A DNA stretch of 64,000 bases from assembly GCA_965214585.1 (NCBI GenBank), contig OZ243957.1, positions 4,030,001-4,094,000 of the forward strand, in the 5' to 3' direction. Made by a program: the position numbers and the translations under genes. This DNA is from JAHCHG01 sp965214585 (lineage in GTDB: Bacteria; Acidobacteriota; Blastocatellia; Pyrinomonadales; Pyrinomonadaceae). The notes under the pieces are model-generated. The model was not told the DNA's origin, ran no database searches, and saw only the letters and a list, made by a program, of their open reading frames with translations. Shown one piece after another: positions 1 to 9,121 of the stretch (position 1 is its first letter; each line of letters begins with the position of its first letter).

Positions 1-281
1 GAACCGCTTGTGTGAAAAACGACAACTTTATTTTTCAACTTTTCCGCAAGATTTTCCGCCGTTCTTTCGATTTCGCCGTCCTGCGTCGTGATAAAAACCG
101 CATCCGAAGAAATTTCGCCGTAATTTTCATCTGTAAAAATCAGAGGTTTCGGCTCGATCAATTCGGAAATTTTCAGATTTTCACGGCGGCTGAAAAGATT
201 CTCAACTTGATAATTTTCCCTGCTCAAAGCTATTGCCAAAGCCCCGCCGAGTCTGCCGATTCCGATGATTGAAATTTTCAT
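1..281 (-). CDS. Rossmann-fold NAD(P)-binding protein, DUF2520-like (5' part; runs off the left edge)
   Basis: Reading the minus strand from the ATG at 279-281 gives an open frame to the window edge. It starts MKISIIGIGRLGGALAIAL, a beta strand followed by a GxGxxG dinucleotide-binding loop, and about 90 residues later has VVVFHTSGS, which resembles the H-x-SG motif of proteins annotated as Rossmann-like plus DUF2520. Such proteins look like ketopantoate reductase or pyrroline-carboxylate reductase relatives, but their substrate is unknown. Only about 93 residues are present, so the C-terminal DUF2520 part cannot be checked. The gene is divergent from nothing nearby; a MITE and the end of the ATPase gene lie upstream. 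Confidence 0.7.
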   Translation of the reverse strand, partial: MKISIIGIGRLGGALAIALSRENYQVENLFSRRENLKISELIEPKPLIFTDENYGEISSDAVFITTQDGEIERTAENLAEKLKNKVVVFHTSG

Positions 282-346
282 TTTGAGCAATTGTAAATTG
301 AAAATTGTAAATAGTAAATCGAATCGTAACTTTAATAAACTTTTGC

Positions 347-452
347 TTTTTCACTTTATCTTCAATAGAACATTAACAGTAACTGTTCAAGATTAAAAAA
401 ATCGCAGGTCTGGAAGGGTTACTCTCGCGCCCGCTTTTTGCAAAAGTGAAAA
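347..452. repeat. Short MITE-like element with TTTTCACTTT ends, copy 1
   Basis: The segment begins TTTTCACTTT and ends AAAAGTGAAAA. In reverse complement its interior closely matches 41497-41739, where the same element is split by another insertion. Shared interior blocks include GCAGGTCTGGAAG, GCGGGCGCGA and CTTGAACA. It has no coding capacity. Confidence 0.65.
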
Positions 453-485
453 CGCCGAATAATTTAAAAATTGCTCTACTTATAG

Positions 486-3400
486 CTAAATTTTCAATAA
501 AACGGGTTCATTCGGCAACTCGTCAAGCCATTTATTGAACTTTAATTGTAAATCTTCACGGCTGAGATAATCAAAATCGGCGGGCGGATCGGCTTTGAAT
601 AGCGGCGAACCGGAAATCGAATCGAAAACTTTTCGCAAAATTATCAATTGATTATCGGTTAAAAGTTCGGATTCTTTTGTCCGCAAAATTTCGATCAGAT
701 ACTTTGCGGCGAATGTAAATTCATCGTCGTCAATTTCCTTAGTAAAATTTTCGATCAGCGGAATCAGCGTATCGCTTAGTTTGTATAAAATTTTACGGTA
801 ATTTTCGCGCCCTTCGCCGATAATCTTTTGCAGAGTTTCCGGCAGATTTTCCCATTCGGCAGTTTTTGAAAGTTTGAATGAACAGACGCAAAACGGGTGC
901 TGTTCGAGTATTTCGCGCACATCGAAACGGCAGTCGAGTTCCCGGAATTTACGCATTACGGCTTTGGCTTTTTCCTGATAAATTTGCGGAAAAACGGAAA
1001 TTTTTGAAAGCCTCTCGAATTCCCACCATTTGTCGCTTTGCAGAATTTCGTCGTATTTTTCCTGCAAATAATGAGATTTCATAATCAAATCGTGCTTAAA
1101 GGCGAAATGTTTGCTGTATAGATCGTAAAAACTCTTCCAGATTTCGACGAGTTTTTCGTTGAGCAGTTTGTTCGGATCGTAGTAATTTGCGTCAAGCAGT
1201 TCAAACAATTTCTCGCGCAGATTTTCGATTTCCAATTCTCCCGTATTTTCGCAAACGGCGAGAAAATTTGATATTTCGCCGCGCGTTTTGCTGCCGTTGA
1301 TAAAATCTTCCAAAACGATCAAATCCTTTTTGCGCTCACGAAATTCCGTTTCGGCATCGGAAAATGCATCCACGATGCGGTGCAGACCTTCTTCGAGATT
1401 TATCGAATTTTCCAGAATCAGTCTGACGGTGTGCGCCGCCGAACCGAATGTTTTTTCGGTGTTTGCCGCCGTCCGCCAGATTCTCGTGTTTAGTATTTCA
1501 GCCGGCAATTCGTCAAATCTTTTCAGAACATTTGCTTCGTTCCAAGTTTCCAGCCAAATTCTCAAAGCGTCGTGCGCCGCTTCCCGATCATTCGTGGTTT
1601 CGATGTTTTCAAACAAATCCGATTCGGTCAGAAGCCGCGCCCAATCAGCTAATTCCTTGTTTCCGTAAACCTTCGTTTTCGGTGCGGCAATTCCGGCGAT
1701 GTCGTCCCAGATTATTTTCAAATCCAGAGAACGGCGATTGATTCTGTCGCCTTTTGAAGTAACGAATTCGATCTGCCTCTGGGCAACCAGCGCGGTCAGC
1801 AAAAGATGCTGCGCTTCCCTGATTAAGCCGTAAGGCGTTTGTTTCAGTTTCTGATAAATTTCTTTTAGCGAAACGATTTCATCCTTGTTTGCACGAACCA
1901 GTTCGAGAATTTGGCGGACAAGCGGAAGCTGGACGATATTTTCTTCCGTTTCAAGCAGATAAGCGTTTTCGTGCCGGTAAACCAATCCGAGAGGCTGCGC
2001 GTATATTTCCGCCATTTGCTGAACATTTTCCAGATTCGTCCGCGCACCGCTGAAAAAATCGTTGACCAATGCGGAAACTTCCGCCATTTCGAGCGTCTGG
2101 AAAAAATCCGGGTGTTGCGGATAGATTTTCTCAAAAACTGGTGTTAAAACTTCATTGAGCAATTCGGGAAGAGTCGTGCGCTCTTTTGCGTTTTCCGAAA
2201 AATTAATTTCATCTTTCCCGTAAATGATTTTCGCTTCGTCGAGAAAAAGGCGCGTCCAGATTTTCTCGACAAGAAGCTGATGCGCGTGTCCCGCCTGCCT
2301 GATTTGTTCGCTGAATTTTTCGCGCAAATCGCCGTCGGTCAAAAGCGCGTAATACCGTAAAACCGTGTCCGCTTCGTCTTTTCTCATCGGCGCGGGCTTC
2401 CAGAAAATCTGCGGAATTTCCTTGTCAATTTCAAAATCTTCCGGCTTTTGCGTAACGATGATTTCCCAATCGGTCAGACTGTTTTTATCCGGCGCATTCG
2501 GATTATTTTGCCCGGCAATGTCCCAGAGAATTTTTCCGCGCCTGATGCCGCCGCGCCAGATTACGCGGCTGTCCGTCCAGTCGGAGTTTTCATTTTGCTC
2601 TTCTTCGGCAAGCGTCCAATCGGCAAATCGGTCTTTGGCAACGCGGCGCAAAAGTTTCGGAATCACTCCGGTTGATAAATTTTCGACGCATTCGGCGAGT
2701 GCCTGACTGAGATCATCTTTGCCCGAAATTTTCAGACTGTATTTGAATCTTCCCTCTCCAACCTCGATTCGCTGCACGTCTTCGGCAAATGATTCGCTGA
2801 ATTTTTCAAGCAGATTTTCAACTTTTTTGACAGCTGACGGCGGATCATTTTCGTCGAAAATCAAAATCGCCGCGCAGATTTCTCCGGCGGAAGTTCCTTC
2901 GCCGTCGAGCGATAAAAGCAGAAGAGATTTCAGAATCAATTTCGCCTGAAGCCTTTCCATTATCGGAAGTTCGCTGATTATTTCAGAATTTATCCGGTCA
3001 AAAACCTCAAACGCTTCCTTTAACTCTTCGACTTTGCGAAGCGCGGGTTCAACGCTGTCGAAAACCTCGTCGAGCGTAATCAGAGAATTTGCCGGGCGAC
3101 CCATAATTTTGCTTCCGGCTTCCGACACAAAACCGAGCAGAGCAAAATTCTGAACGTATAGACGAACAAACGGAGCAAGTTCTAAAATCGAAGGATGAAG
3201 CGGGTAAAGCGACGTAAAACGCTGTTCGCTCCAGCGAAAATCAGGCAGCACTTCTCGAAACTCCGCGTAAATATCGCGGAGCAGAGATAATGATTGGCGA
3301 TGTTTCGGAAAAATATGCGTGTCAACAATCTTGTAGAGATGTTCCTGATCGAGAAAATCAATTTTGTAATTCGACGAAATCGCCTGATTCGCGCCGTCCG

Positions 3401-4022
3401 CGCCGGCAATATCGTCGTCGAGAGCGACACCGACGAAAATATTCAGTTTTTCGGTCAGTTTCGCAATTTCGCCGAGCGTCGCGCCGTCGTCCCGCGCCAC
3501 GCGCGACATTCGGTCAAATGCCGTGTCTATAATCAATATAAAGGTCAGATCATCGGCTTTTTCGGCGGCAAATTCGAGCAGTTCGCTTAATGAAAGATTC
3601 GTTTCGTCGTTTGAAACCGCAAACGCTTCGGCAATCGCATTTTGCAATTCTTCGAGCAGAGTTTCGTGCGAACCGCGCCGCACACTCGCAATCGGATAAT
3701 GACGGCGTTTAAGCTGTTGGATGCTCGCCGAAACGTGCGAATCCGTAATTCTCGAACGAAGTTCGGGATTTGCCACAAGCATTCCGAAAGCCGCCAGAAA
3801 ATGACTTTTTCCGACACCTCTGTAACCGGCAAGCGCGTTCGCCGCGCCCGCGCCCGCCGGCAGAGAAACGATCCGGTCAATCCATTTCGACATCAGATCG
3901 GAGGTCGCATCGGTAAAATAATAAGTCGTAACTGTTTCCGCAGGTTCACTGTAAAAATCCGGCAGCGGTTTATAAGAATGAACCTCGATTAAATCCTTAA
4001 CTTTTTCCTGAATTCGTTTCAT
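486..4022 (-). CDS. Large P-loop ATPase, DUF6079/BrxC-PglY-like, isolated
   Basis: This 1178-residue protein has a clear Walker A, GYRGVGKS, at about residues 66-73 and a hydrophobic Walker B-like strand, FILIIDTAFD, at about 161-170. A YPLHPS motif lies near residue 270, as in other very large bacterial ATPases of the DUF499/DUF6079 type. The rest is mostly helical and charged with no domain I recognise. Size, the N-terminal position of the P-loop and the LHP motif resemble the BrxC/PglY ATPases of BREX phage-defence systems. No methylase, PglZ, BrxL or Lon-like gene is present within the next 40 kb on the right, and the left side is cut at 281. It appears to be a single-gene unit divergent from the M48 protease. 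The function is not known; the BREX comparison is from family memory, not a search. Confidence 0.6.
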   Translation of the reverse strand: MKRIQEKVKDLIEVHSYKPLPDFYSEPAETVTTYYFTDATSDLMSKWIDRIVSLPAGAGAANALAGYRGVGKSHFLAAFGMLVANPELRSRITDSHVSASIQQLKRRHYPIASVRRGSHETLLEELQNAIAEAFAVSNDETNLSLSELLEFAAEKADDLTFILIIDTAFDRMSRVARDDGATLGEIAKLTEKLNIFVGVALDDDIAGADGANQAISSNYKIDFLDQEHLYKIVDTHIFPKHRQSLSLLRDIYAEFREVLPDFRWSEQRFTSLYPLHPSILELAPFVRLYVQNFALLGFVSEAGSKIMGRPANSLITLDEVFDSVEPALRKVEELKEAFEVFDRINSEIISELPIMERLQAKLILKSLLLLSLDGEGTSAGEICAAILIFDENDPPSAVKKVENLLEKFSESFAEDVQRIEVGEGRFKYSLKISGKDDLSQALAECVENLSTGVIPKLLRRVAKDRFADWTLAEEEQNENSDWTDSRVIWRGGIRRGKILWDIAGQNNPNAPDKNSLTDWEIIVTQKPEDFEIDKEIPQIFWKPAPMRKDEADTVLRYYALLTDGDLREKFSEQIRQAGHAHQLLVEKIWTRLFLDEAKIIYGKDEINFSENAKERTTLPELLNEVLTPVFEKIYPQHPDFFQTLEMAEVSALVNDFFSGARTNLENVQQMAEIYAQPLGLVYRHENAYLLETEENIVQLPLVRQILELVRANKDEIVSLKEIYQKLKQTPYGLIREAQHLLLTALVAQRQIEFVTSKGDRINRRSLDLKIIWDDIAGIAAPKTKVYGNKELADWARLLTESDLFENIETTNDREAAHDALRIWLETWNEANVLKRFDELPAEILNTRIWRTAANTEKTFGSAAHTVRLILENSINLEEGLHRIVDAFSDAETEFRERKKDLIVLEDFINGSKTRGEISNFLAVCENTGELEIENLREKLFELLDANYYDPNKLLNEKLVEIWKSFYDLYSKHFAFKHDLIMKSHYLQEKYDEILQSDKWWEFERLSKISVFPQIYQEKAKAVMRKFRELDCRFDVREILEQHPFCVCSFKLSKTAEWENLPETLQKIIGEGRENYRKILYKLSDTLIPLIENFTKEIDDDEFTFAAKYLIEILRTKESELLTDNQLIILRKVFDSISGSPLFKADPPADFDYLSREDLQLKFNKWLDELPNEPVLLKI

Positions 4023-4295
4023 TTTTATTTGAAAAGCGTTTGAAATGGTAATTTCTAAGCAAATCGGCGTGAATTTGTGAAAATTACAGCCGTAAAAAAA
4101 ATCGGCTGTTTAATAGTTTAACAATTTTTTACAAGAAAAAAAACAACTTTTCGCATTTATTTTGCGTGTAGATTTATTTTCACGAACTTGCACAACTTTT
4201 TTTTTCTTTGGCGCATCAAAAAATTACTTTGCAATTAAGTTATTAAAAGGTAAACTTAAACTATTCAACACAAGAGTTTTTTCAGGAGACGATAA

Positions 4296-5441
4296 ATGCT
4301 TAAAACTTCGATTTACAAATTGAACTCATTTTTTCTGATTTTGGCAATCTACGTCAGCGCGATTGCCTTTTTTCCGATAAGTTCGGCGGCACAGACAAAT
4401 CAGCCGAACGACGATAAACAGCAGGAAAAGGTTGAAAAACCCAGAAACACGGAACCGCTTGACACCGACGAAGACCCGTCGAAGATCGGCGAGCGCAAAA
4501 TCAACGGCGGACTCGGCGATAAATTTTTCGGCTGGCTCGGCGGTTCGCGCGAAAAGGAAATTGCCATCGGCAGACAAATTGCCGCTGAGGTCGAGCAGCA
4601 GACAAAATTGGTTGAAGACCCGATTATTACGGAATACGTCAACCGCGTCGGTCAAAATATCGTTCTGCATTCGGACGCAAAAGTTCCTTTTACGATCAAG
4701 GTTATTGACAGCGACGAGGTAAACGCCTTCGCGCTTCCCGGCGGATATTTTTACGTTAATAAAGGATTGATTTTAGCCGCCGACAACGAATCCGAACTAG
4801 CAGGCGTTATGGCGCACGAAATCGCGCACGTTGCCGCCCGCCACGCTATGGAAAATCAAGGCAAAGGAACTGCTTTAAATTACGGTTTGCTCGCCGGAAT
4901 CATCTTCACGGGCGGAGTCGCCGGAGCGATTTTGCAAAATACGGCTGGTTTGGGGCAGGCACTCGCCTTTTTTAATTTCAGTCGCGGCGCGGAACGCGAA
5001 GCCGACAAATTGGGCGTTCAGTATTTATACGCCGCCGGATACGATCCGACGGGAATGGCGACGATGTTTGAAAAACTCGCTTCCAAAAACAAGAAAAAAC
5101 CCGGCACTTTGTCGAAACTTTTTTCGTCGCATCCGCAGTCGGTTGACCGCCGCGATGACAGTCTGGAACTCGTTTCGCGCTTCCCGGACAAAGAGGAATA
5201 CATTATCAGCACGTCGGAATTTCAGCGCGTTAAACAATATCTGCTTCGCCTGACAAACGCCAAAGCCGGAGTTATCGGAGATTTGGACGACGCGGACGAA
5301 CCGGGCAGACCGACGCTCAAACGCCGTCAGCCGAAAGCCGATTCGGACGATGCAGACGGAACTTCCGATTCAAACGAAGAAGCTGCTCCGCCGAAACTAA
5401 AACGACGCGGCGAGCCTCAGCCGAAATCTTTACCCGAATAA
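4296..5441 (+). CDS. Secreted M48-family zinc metalloprotease (BepA/YfgC-like)
   Basis: The 381-residue product has an N-terminal signal peptide ending near SSAAQT. The M48 zinc site HEIAH lies at 174-178, and the downstream glutamate ligand is in GAEREAD at about 231-237. The segment before the zinc helix (YVNRVGQNI, VNAFALPGGYFYVNKGL) is typical of the periplasmic BepA/YfgC group, which degrades or assists misassembled outer-membrane proteins. No TPR domain follows; instead there is a roughly 70-residue polar tail rich in D, E, P and K. A ribosome binding site CAGGAG lies just upstream of the ATG. The gene ends at a strong terminator, so it is probably monocistronic. Confidence 0.9.
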   Translation: MLKTSIYKLNSFFLILAIYVSAIAFFPISSAAQTNQPNDDKQQEKVEKPRNTEPLDTDEDPSKIGERKINGGLGDKFFGWLGGSREKEIAIGRQIAAEVEQQTKLVEDPIITEYVNRVGQNIVLHSDAKVPFTIKVIDSDEVNAFALPGGYFYVNKGLILAADNESELAGVMAHEIAHVAARHAMENQGKGTALNYGLLAGIIFTGGVAGAILQNTAGLGQALAFFNFSRGAEREADKLGVQYLYAAGYDPTGMATMFEKLASKNKKKPGTLSKLFSSHPQSVDRRDDSLELVSRFPDKEEYIISTSEFQRVKQYLLRLTNAKAGVIGDLDDADEPGRPTLKRRQPKADSDDADGTSDSNEEAAPPKLKRRGEPQPKSLPE

Positions 5442-5466
5442 AAACTTGTTATTGTTGAAAAAAAAA

Positions 5467-5507
5467 GAAAAGGCGTTGGAAAAATTCCAATCGCCTTTTC
5501 TTTTTTT
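5467..5507 (+). terminator. Rho-independent terminator after the M48 protease
   Basis: GAAAAGGCG plus TTGGAA (5467-5481) pairs with TTCCAA and CGCCTTTTC (5485-5500) with one bulged T, followed by a run of seven T. It lies 25 bases after the protease stop codon. Confidence 0.9.
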
Positions 5508-5596
5508 AAACTTTGAAAGAAATTTAGCCCGCGAAATATATGAAAATTATTACTGATCGGTTTAATAATTGATTGATTTGAAAATAAGAAATTTAT

Positions 5597-5677
5597 GCCC
5601 GCTGAATTCGCGGAAAAACGCGGAAATATTATAAATTTCCTTCTTTTTTTCCGCGCCCTTCCGCGAATTCAGCGGGC
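5597..5677. repeat. 17-bp perfect inverted repeat between convergent genes
   Basis: GCCCGCTGAATTCGCGG at 5597-5613 is exactly complementary to 5661-5677, with shorter nested CGCGG/CCGCG pairs between. Nothing in the surrounding 5508-5799 looks coding. It may be a two-way terminator or a REP-like element; no second copy was seen in the window. Confidence 0.6.
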
Positions 5678-5799
5678 AAACTTCTTAAAATTAAAGAACA
5701 AACAGCGTGCCGCTTAGTATTGAAAAATTATATAACATTTTATATCTTTCAAACGACTTTCATAAACTTCGCGGGCGGAAAAAAATTTCGCTTTCGACG

Positions 5800-6828
5800 T
5801 TAATTTAATAATACGCCGTAAATTCCGAGTGGCAGACTATAAACCGAATCGCTTGTCGCAACGATCATTTCGCCGTTTCTTGTAAAACATAAACCGATTA
5901 CGTTCATTCCGGCGACGAAAATTTCAGCGTTCGCGCCGTCGCCGGAAATTTTGACGATTCCGTGTCTTCCTTCCAGACAAGCGGCGACGTAGAGATTTCC
6001 TTCCACGTCAAACGCCAAACCCTGCGGTCTGCCCAGACCTTTGTAGAAGACATTTTCAAAACCGCCTTTATCAATCGAATAAACAGAATCGAAACTGGCG
6101 AGTCCGGGCGCGGAAAGATATAGTTTTCCGTCAATTCCGAAAGCCAGATGATACGCGGAAACGGACGGTTCGAGCATTGCGAATGATTCGGAACTGCCCA
6201 GATTTGAAACGCGAAAAATCGTTCCGCTTCTGTCGCCGACAAACATTTCGTTGTCTTCGTCAAAAGCGATTCCCGTCGCAATTCCTAAATCGGACGCGTA
6301 TGGAATAAATTCCCGGTTATGACTGACGCGGTAAACATCGCCTTCGGCTCTGGCGGTTACGAAAAGCTGTCCGCTTTTGTCAAATGCAACGCCCGTCGGA
6401 TTGAGAATATCTACCGGCATTTCGTCGAGATAGCCGTCTTTTTCAAGCCGGAAAAGCGTCACCGGAAGCTGCTGACCGCGCGAGCCGGAGCGCGTTAAAA
6501 TGATCGAATCGTCTTTCGGATCAACTGCCGGATTTGCCACGATGTGCATATCTTCCGCCAGTTTTTTTCCAACCGTGATCGTTACCGATTCGCTTCTGTC
6601 GCCGCCCGCTTCGAGATGCACTTCAACTTTTGCGTTATCGAAATCATTCGGGACTTTGACCAAAATTCTATCGGGCGACGCGCCGACGATTTTTCCCGCC
6701 TGCCCGTCAAAAAAACATCCGTAATGCTGCTCGTCGGCAAACCCGAAATTTTCGCACTCGATTAAAATTTCACCGCCGGGAATTGCGCGGGACGGTTTGA
6801 CGGATAATATTTTCCCTGCTTTATTCAT
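5800..6828 (-). CDS. IPT/TIG domain plus NHL-type beta-propeller protein
   Basis: The 342-residue protein starts with a roughly 80-residue IPT/TIG-like immunoglobulin fold (VKPSRAIPGGEILIECENFG). About six NHL/SMP-30-like blades follow, with recurring patterns such as NPTGVAFDKSGQLFVTARA, ATGIAFDEDNEMFVGD and PQGLAFDVEGNLYVAA. No signal peptide is evident, so it may be cytoplasmic or exported another way. Such propellers bind ligands or proteins, or act as lactonases; catalytic residues of a gluconolactonase were not identified. It stands alone, divergent from asnS. Confidence 0.7.
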   Translation of the reverse strand: MNKAGKILSVKPSRAIPGGEILIECENFGFADEQHYGCFFDGQAGKIVGASPDRILVKVPNDFDNAKVEVHLEAGGDRSESVTITVGKKLAEDMHIVANPAVDPKDDSIILTRSGSRGQQLPVTLFRLEKDGYLDEMPVDILNPTGVAFDKSGQLFVTARAEGDVYRVSHNREFIPYASDLGIATGIAFDEDNEMFVGDRSGTIFRVSNLGSSESFAMLEPSVSAYHLAFGIDGKLYLSAPGLASFDSVYSIDKGGFENVFYKGLGRPQGLAFDVEGNLYVAACLEGRHGIVKISGDGANAEIFVAGMNVIGLCFTRNGEMIVATSDSVYSLPLGIYGVLLN

Positions 6829-6975
6829 TAATTTTCTCCAAAATAGAACTTATAATTTTACGACGCGGAATCCAAACTGTCTAATAGGATTGGAAAATTA
6901 AATTTGCAATGTAATAATTAACACCTGAATTGATCTCAATTATTTATCAGGATATTCTATTTTGATTGTAATTTA

Positions 6976-7003
6976 TTGACAATAGTTATTAATTTGCTAT
7001 TCT
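6976..7003 (+). promoter_or_regulatory. Sigma-70-type promoter in the NHL/asnS intergenic region
   Basis: TTGACA (6976-6981), a 16-base spacer and TATTCT (6998-7003) form a good promoter for rightward transcription. It would leave a leader of about 260 bases before asnS. That leader holds two tiny overlapping reading frames (7013-7072 and 7069-7170, joined by ATGA) of unknown meaning. The rest of 6829-7275 is AT-rich with no other feature seen. Confidence 0.55.
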
Positions 7004-7275
7004 TATTTTCAAATGAGTTTTGTCAAAGATCACGGCAATATCAGCGAATTTTTCCGCGACCTCGTTCAATGAATTATCATATTTTCAAATATCCGCAAGC
7101 GAAACGCGACTTTAAAGAATGCCTTTCTTTATTTCCTGAGAAAACCTTTCTGCCGGCGTTTATTTTCTAGCTGCCAAATGACAGCCTCGAACAGATTGCA
7201 CGATTTCCCGAAATTTAGCAAAGCGTAAAGAATTAGAAACTTACAAATTATATATAATTATTGCATTATAAACGA

Positions 7276-8589
7276 ATGAACCAAACATACATCAACGAAT
7301 TAAAAGATCATATCGGCAAAGAAGTTACGTTAAAAGGCTGGCTTTACAACTCGCGTTCAAGCGGAAAACTGGTTTTTCTGCAATTGCGCGACGGAACTGG
7401 AATTGTCCAATGCGTCGTCTTCAAAGGCAATGTTTCTCAAGAAGAATTCGAGCAGGCGAAATCGCTCGGTCAGGAATCTTCTTTTATTGTGCGCGGAAAC
7501 GTCAAAAAAGATGAACGCTCGCCAATCGGCGTGGAACTCGATGTTGCCGAATTGGAAGTTTTGCAGAACGCTTCCGATTATCCGATCACGCCGAAGGAAC
7601 ACGGCACGGAATTTTTGATGGACAACCGGCATTTGTGGATTCGCTCGAAAAAACAGCACGCCGTCTTAAAAGTGCGCCACACGGTTATCAAAGCGACCAG
7701 AGATTTTTTCGACGAAAACGGTTTTATTTTAGCCGACACGCCGATCTTTACGCCCGCCGCCTGCGAAGGCACGTCGACACTTTTTGAAGTTGATTATTTT
7801 GGCGACGACAAGGCTTTTCTTACTCAAAGCGGACAGCTTTACAACGAAGCGACAGCCGCCGCCTTTGGCAAGAGCTACGCTTTCGGTCCGACGTTTCGGG
7901 CGGAAAAATCGAAAACGAGAAGGCATCTGACGGAATTTTGGATGGTCGAACCGGAAGTTGCCTACGCGACTTTGCCGGATATGATGGATTTGGGCGAAAA
8001 GTTGATAATGTTCATTGTTGACCGCGTTTTAAATGACCGTAAGGAAGAACTCGAAACGCTTGAGCGCGACGTTTCGATTTTGGAAAACATCAAATCACCT
8101 TTTCCGCGAATTCATTACGATAAAGCGGTTGAACTTTTGCAAAAAGGTTTTGAAAATGGCGAACTAGAAAATAAATTTGAATGGGGCGGCGATTTCGGCG
8201 CACCGGACGAAACATATCTTTCGAGCCAGTTCGGACAACCCGTTTTTGTTCATCATTTCCCCGCCGAAATAAAGGCTTTTTATTTTGCCCGCGATCCCGA
8301 ACGTGAAGAAATGGCTTTGGGAATTGATCTTCTCGCCACCGAAGGCTACGGCGAAATCATCGGCGGCGGCGAACGCGCAACCGATCTGGAATTTCTCGAA
8401 AAACAAATCGAAAAACACGATCTGCCGAAAGAATCCTTTGAATGGTATCTGGACTTACGCCGTTTCGGTTCAGTTCCGCACGCCGGTTTCGGTATGGGAA
8501 TCGAACGCTGCGTCGCTTGGATGTGCGGCATTGAACACGTCCGCGAAACAATTCCGTTTCCGCGTATGCTTTATCGTTTGAAACCATAA
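7276..8589 (+). CDS. asnS: Asparaginyl-tRNA synthetase
   Basis: This class II synthetase charges tRNA-Asn with asparagine in the cytoplasm. The N-terminal OB-fold anticodon domain (VTLKGWLYNSRSSGKLVFLQLRDG) is followed by the AsnRS signature around KEHGTEFLMDNRHLWIRS. Class II motif 2 is FRAEKSKTRRHLTEFWMVEPE, and motif 3 near the C-terminus is GFGMGIERCVAWMCG. The open frame begins at TTG 7261, but ATG 7276 (MNQTYINELKDH) is the natural start and gives 437 residues, normal for the family. No strong Shine-Dalgarno is seen. Presence of AsnRS suggests direct Asn-tRNA synthesis rather than only the transamidation route. Confidence 0.95.
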   Translation: MNQTYINELKDHIGKEVTLKGWLYNSRSSGKLVFLQLRDGTGIVQCVVFKGNVSQEEFEQAKSLGQESSFIVRGNVKKDERSPIGVELDVAELEVLQNASDYPITPKEHGTEFLMDNRHLWIRSKKQHAVLKVRHTVIKATRDFFDENGFILADTPIFTPAACEGTSTLFEVDYFGDDKAFLTQSGQLYNEATAAAFGKSYAFGPTFRAEKSKTRRHLTEFWMVEPEVAYATLPDMMDLGEKLIMFIVDRVLNDRKEELETLERDVSILENIKSPFPRIHYDKAVELLQKGFENGELENKFEWGGDFGAPDETYLSSQFGQPVFVHHFPAEIKAFYFARDPEREEMALGIDLLATEGYGEIIGGGERATDLEFLEKQIEKHDLPKESFEWYLDLRRFGSVPHAGFGMGIERCVAWMCGIEHVRETIPFPRMLYRLKP

Positions 8590-8629
8590 GTTTCAATGTT
8601 AAAAATGTGGATTCTATTGGAGATTTATA

Positions 8630-9067
8630 ATGAAACAAATTGTATTAGCATTTTTTGTCGTGTCGGCGATTTTTTTGACTAGCAATCATTTATGCCTTGC
8701 TCAAACCGGCTCGGTTAATTCTACGGACAGACAGCAGACTTTATCGAAGAAACAAGAAAAATTGAAAAATAAAGTTTTAGGAATTGGTGTCGGCGGAGAA
8801 ATTACAGTCGTCACGAAAGCCAAGAAAAAGTTTTTCGGACTTGTAACTGACGTATCTGCTAACGAGTTTGAAACTAGCGAAGTTGACCAAAAAAAGAGAA
8901 TTTCTTTTAAATACTCAGATTTGAAAAGCATTTATGAAGGCGACGGCGAAAAAAATCTTATCACGGGAAAAAGAAATAATCCGCAAAAAGGGCTGATATA
9001 TGTGGGCGCACTTATCGGAGGTTTATTTGTTTTGCTGTTGGTTGCTTTATCTCAAAACGATTCTTAA
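8630..9067 (+). CDS. Small secreted or membrane protein with an SH3/Sm-like segment
   Basis: The 145-residue product has a signal peptide (MKQIVLAFFVVSAIFLTS, cleavage near CLAQT). A beta-rich stretch follows (GGEITVVTKAKKKFFGLVTD, then FKYSDLKSIYEG) with the pattern of short Sm-like or SH3-like barrels that I associate with acidobacterial proteins of unknown function. A transmembrane helix near the C-terminus (GLIYVGALIGGLFVLLLVAL) would anchor it. The start has a GGAG ribosome binding site. It lies 40 bases after asnS in the same direction, possibly cotranscribed. No function assigned. Confidence 0.65.
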   Translation: MKQIVLAFFVVSAIFLTSNHLCLAQTGSVNSTDRQQTLSKKQEKLKNKVLGIGVGGEITVVTKAKKKFFGLVTDVSANEFETSEVDQKKRISFKYSDLKSIYEGDGEKNLITGKRNNPQKGLIYVGALIGGLFVLLLVALSQNDS

Positions 9068-9121
9068 AAAAATTTATTCCGTTTTCTGATAAATTTGTTT
9101 TACGGCTTTATATAGAATTTT

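Noticed and set aside
12..272. Open frame on the plus strand at the left edge
   Set aside because: It is the reverse of the clearly better minus-strand Rossmann protein frame, and its composition (many F, R, N) is that of an antisense shadow.
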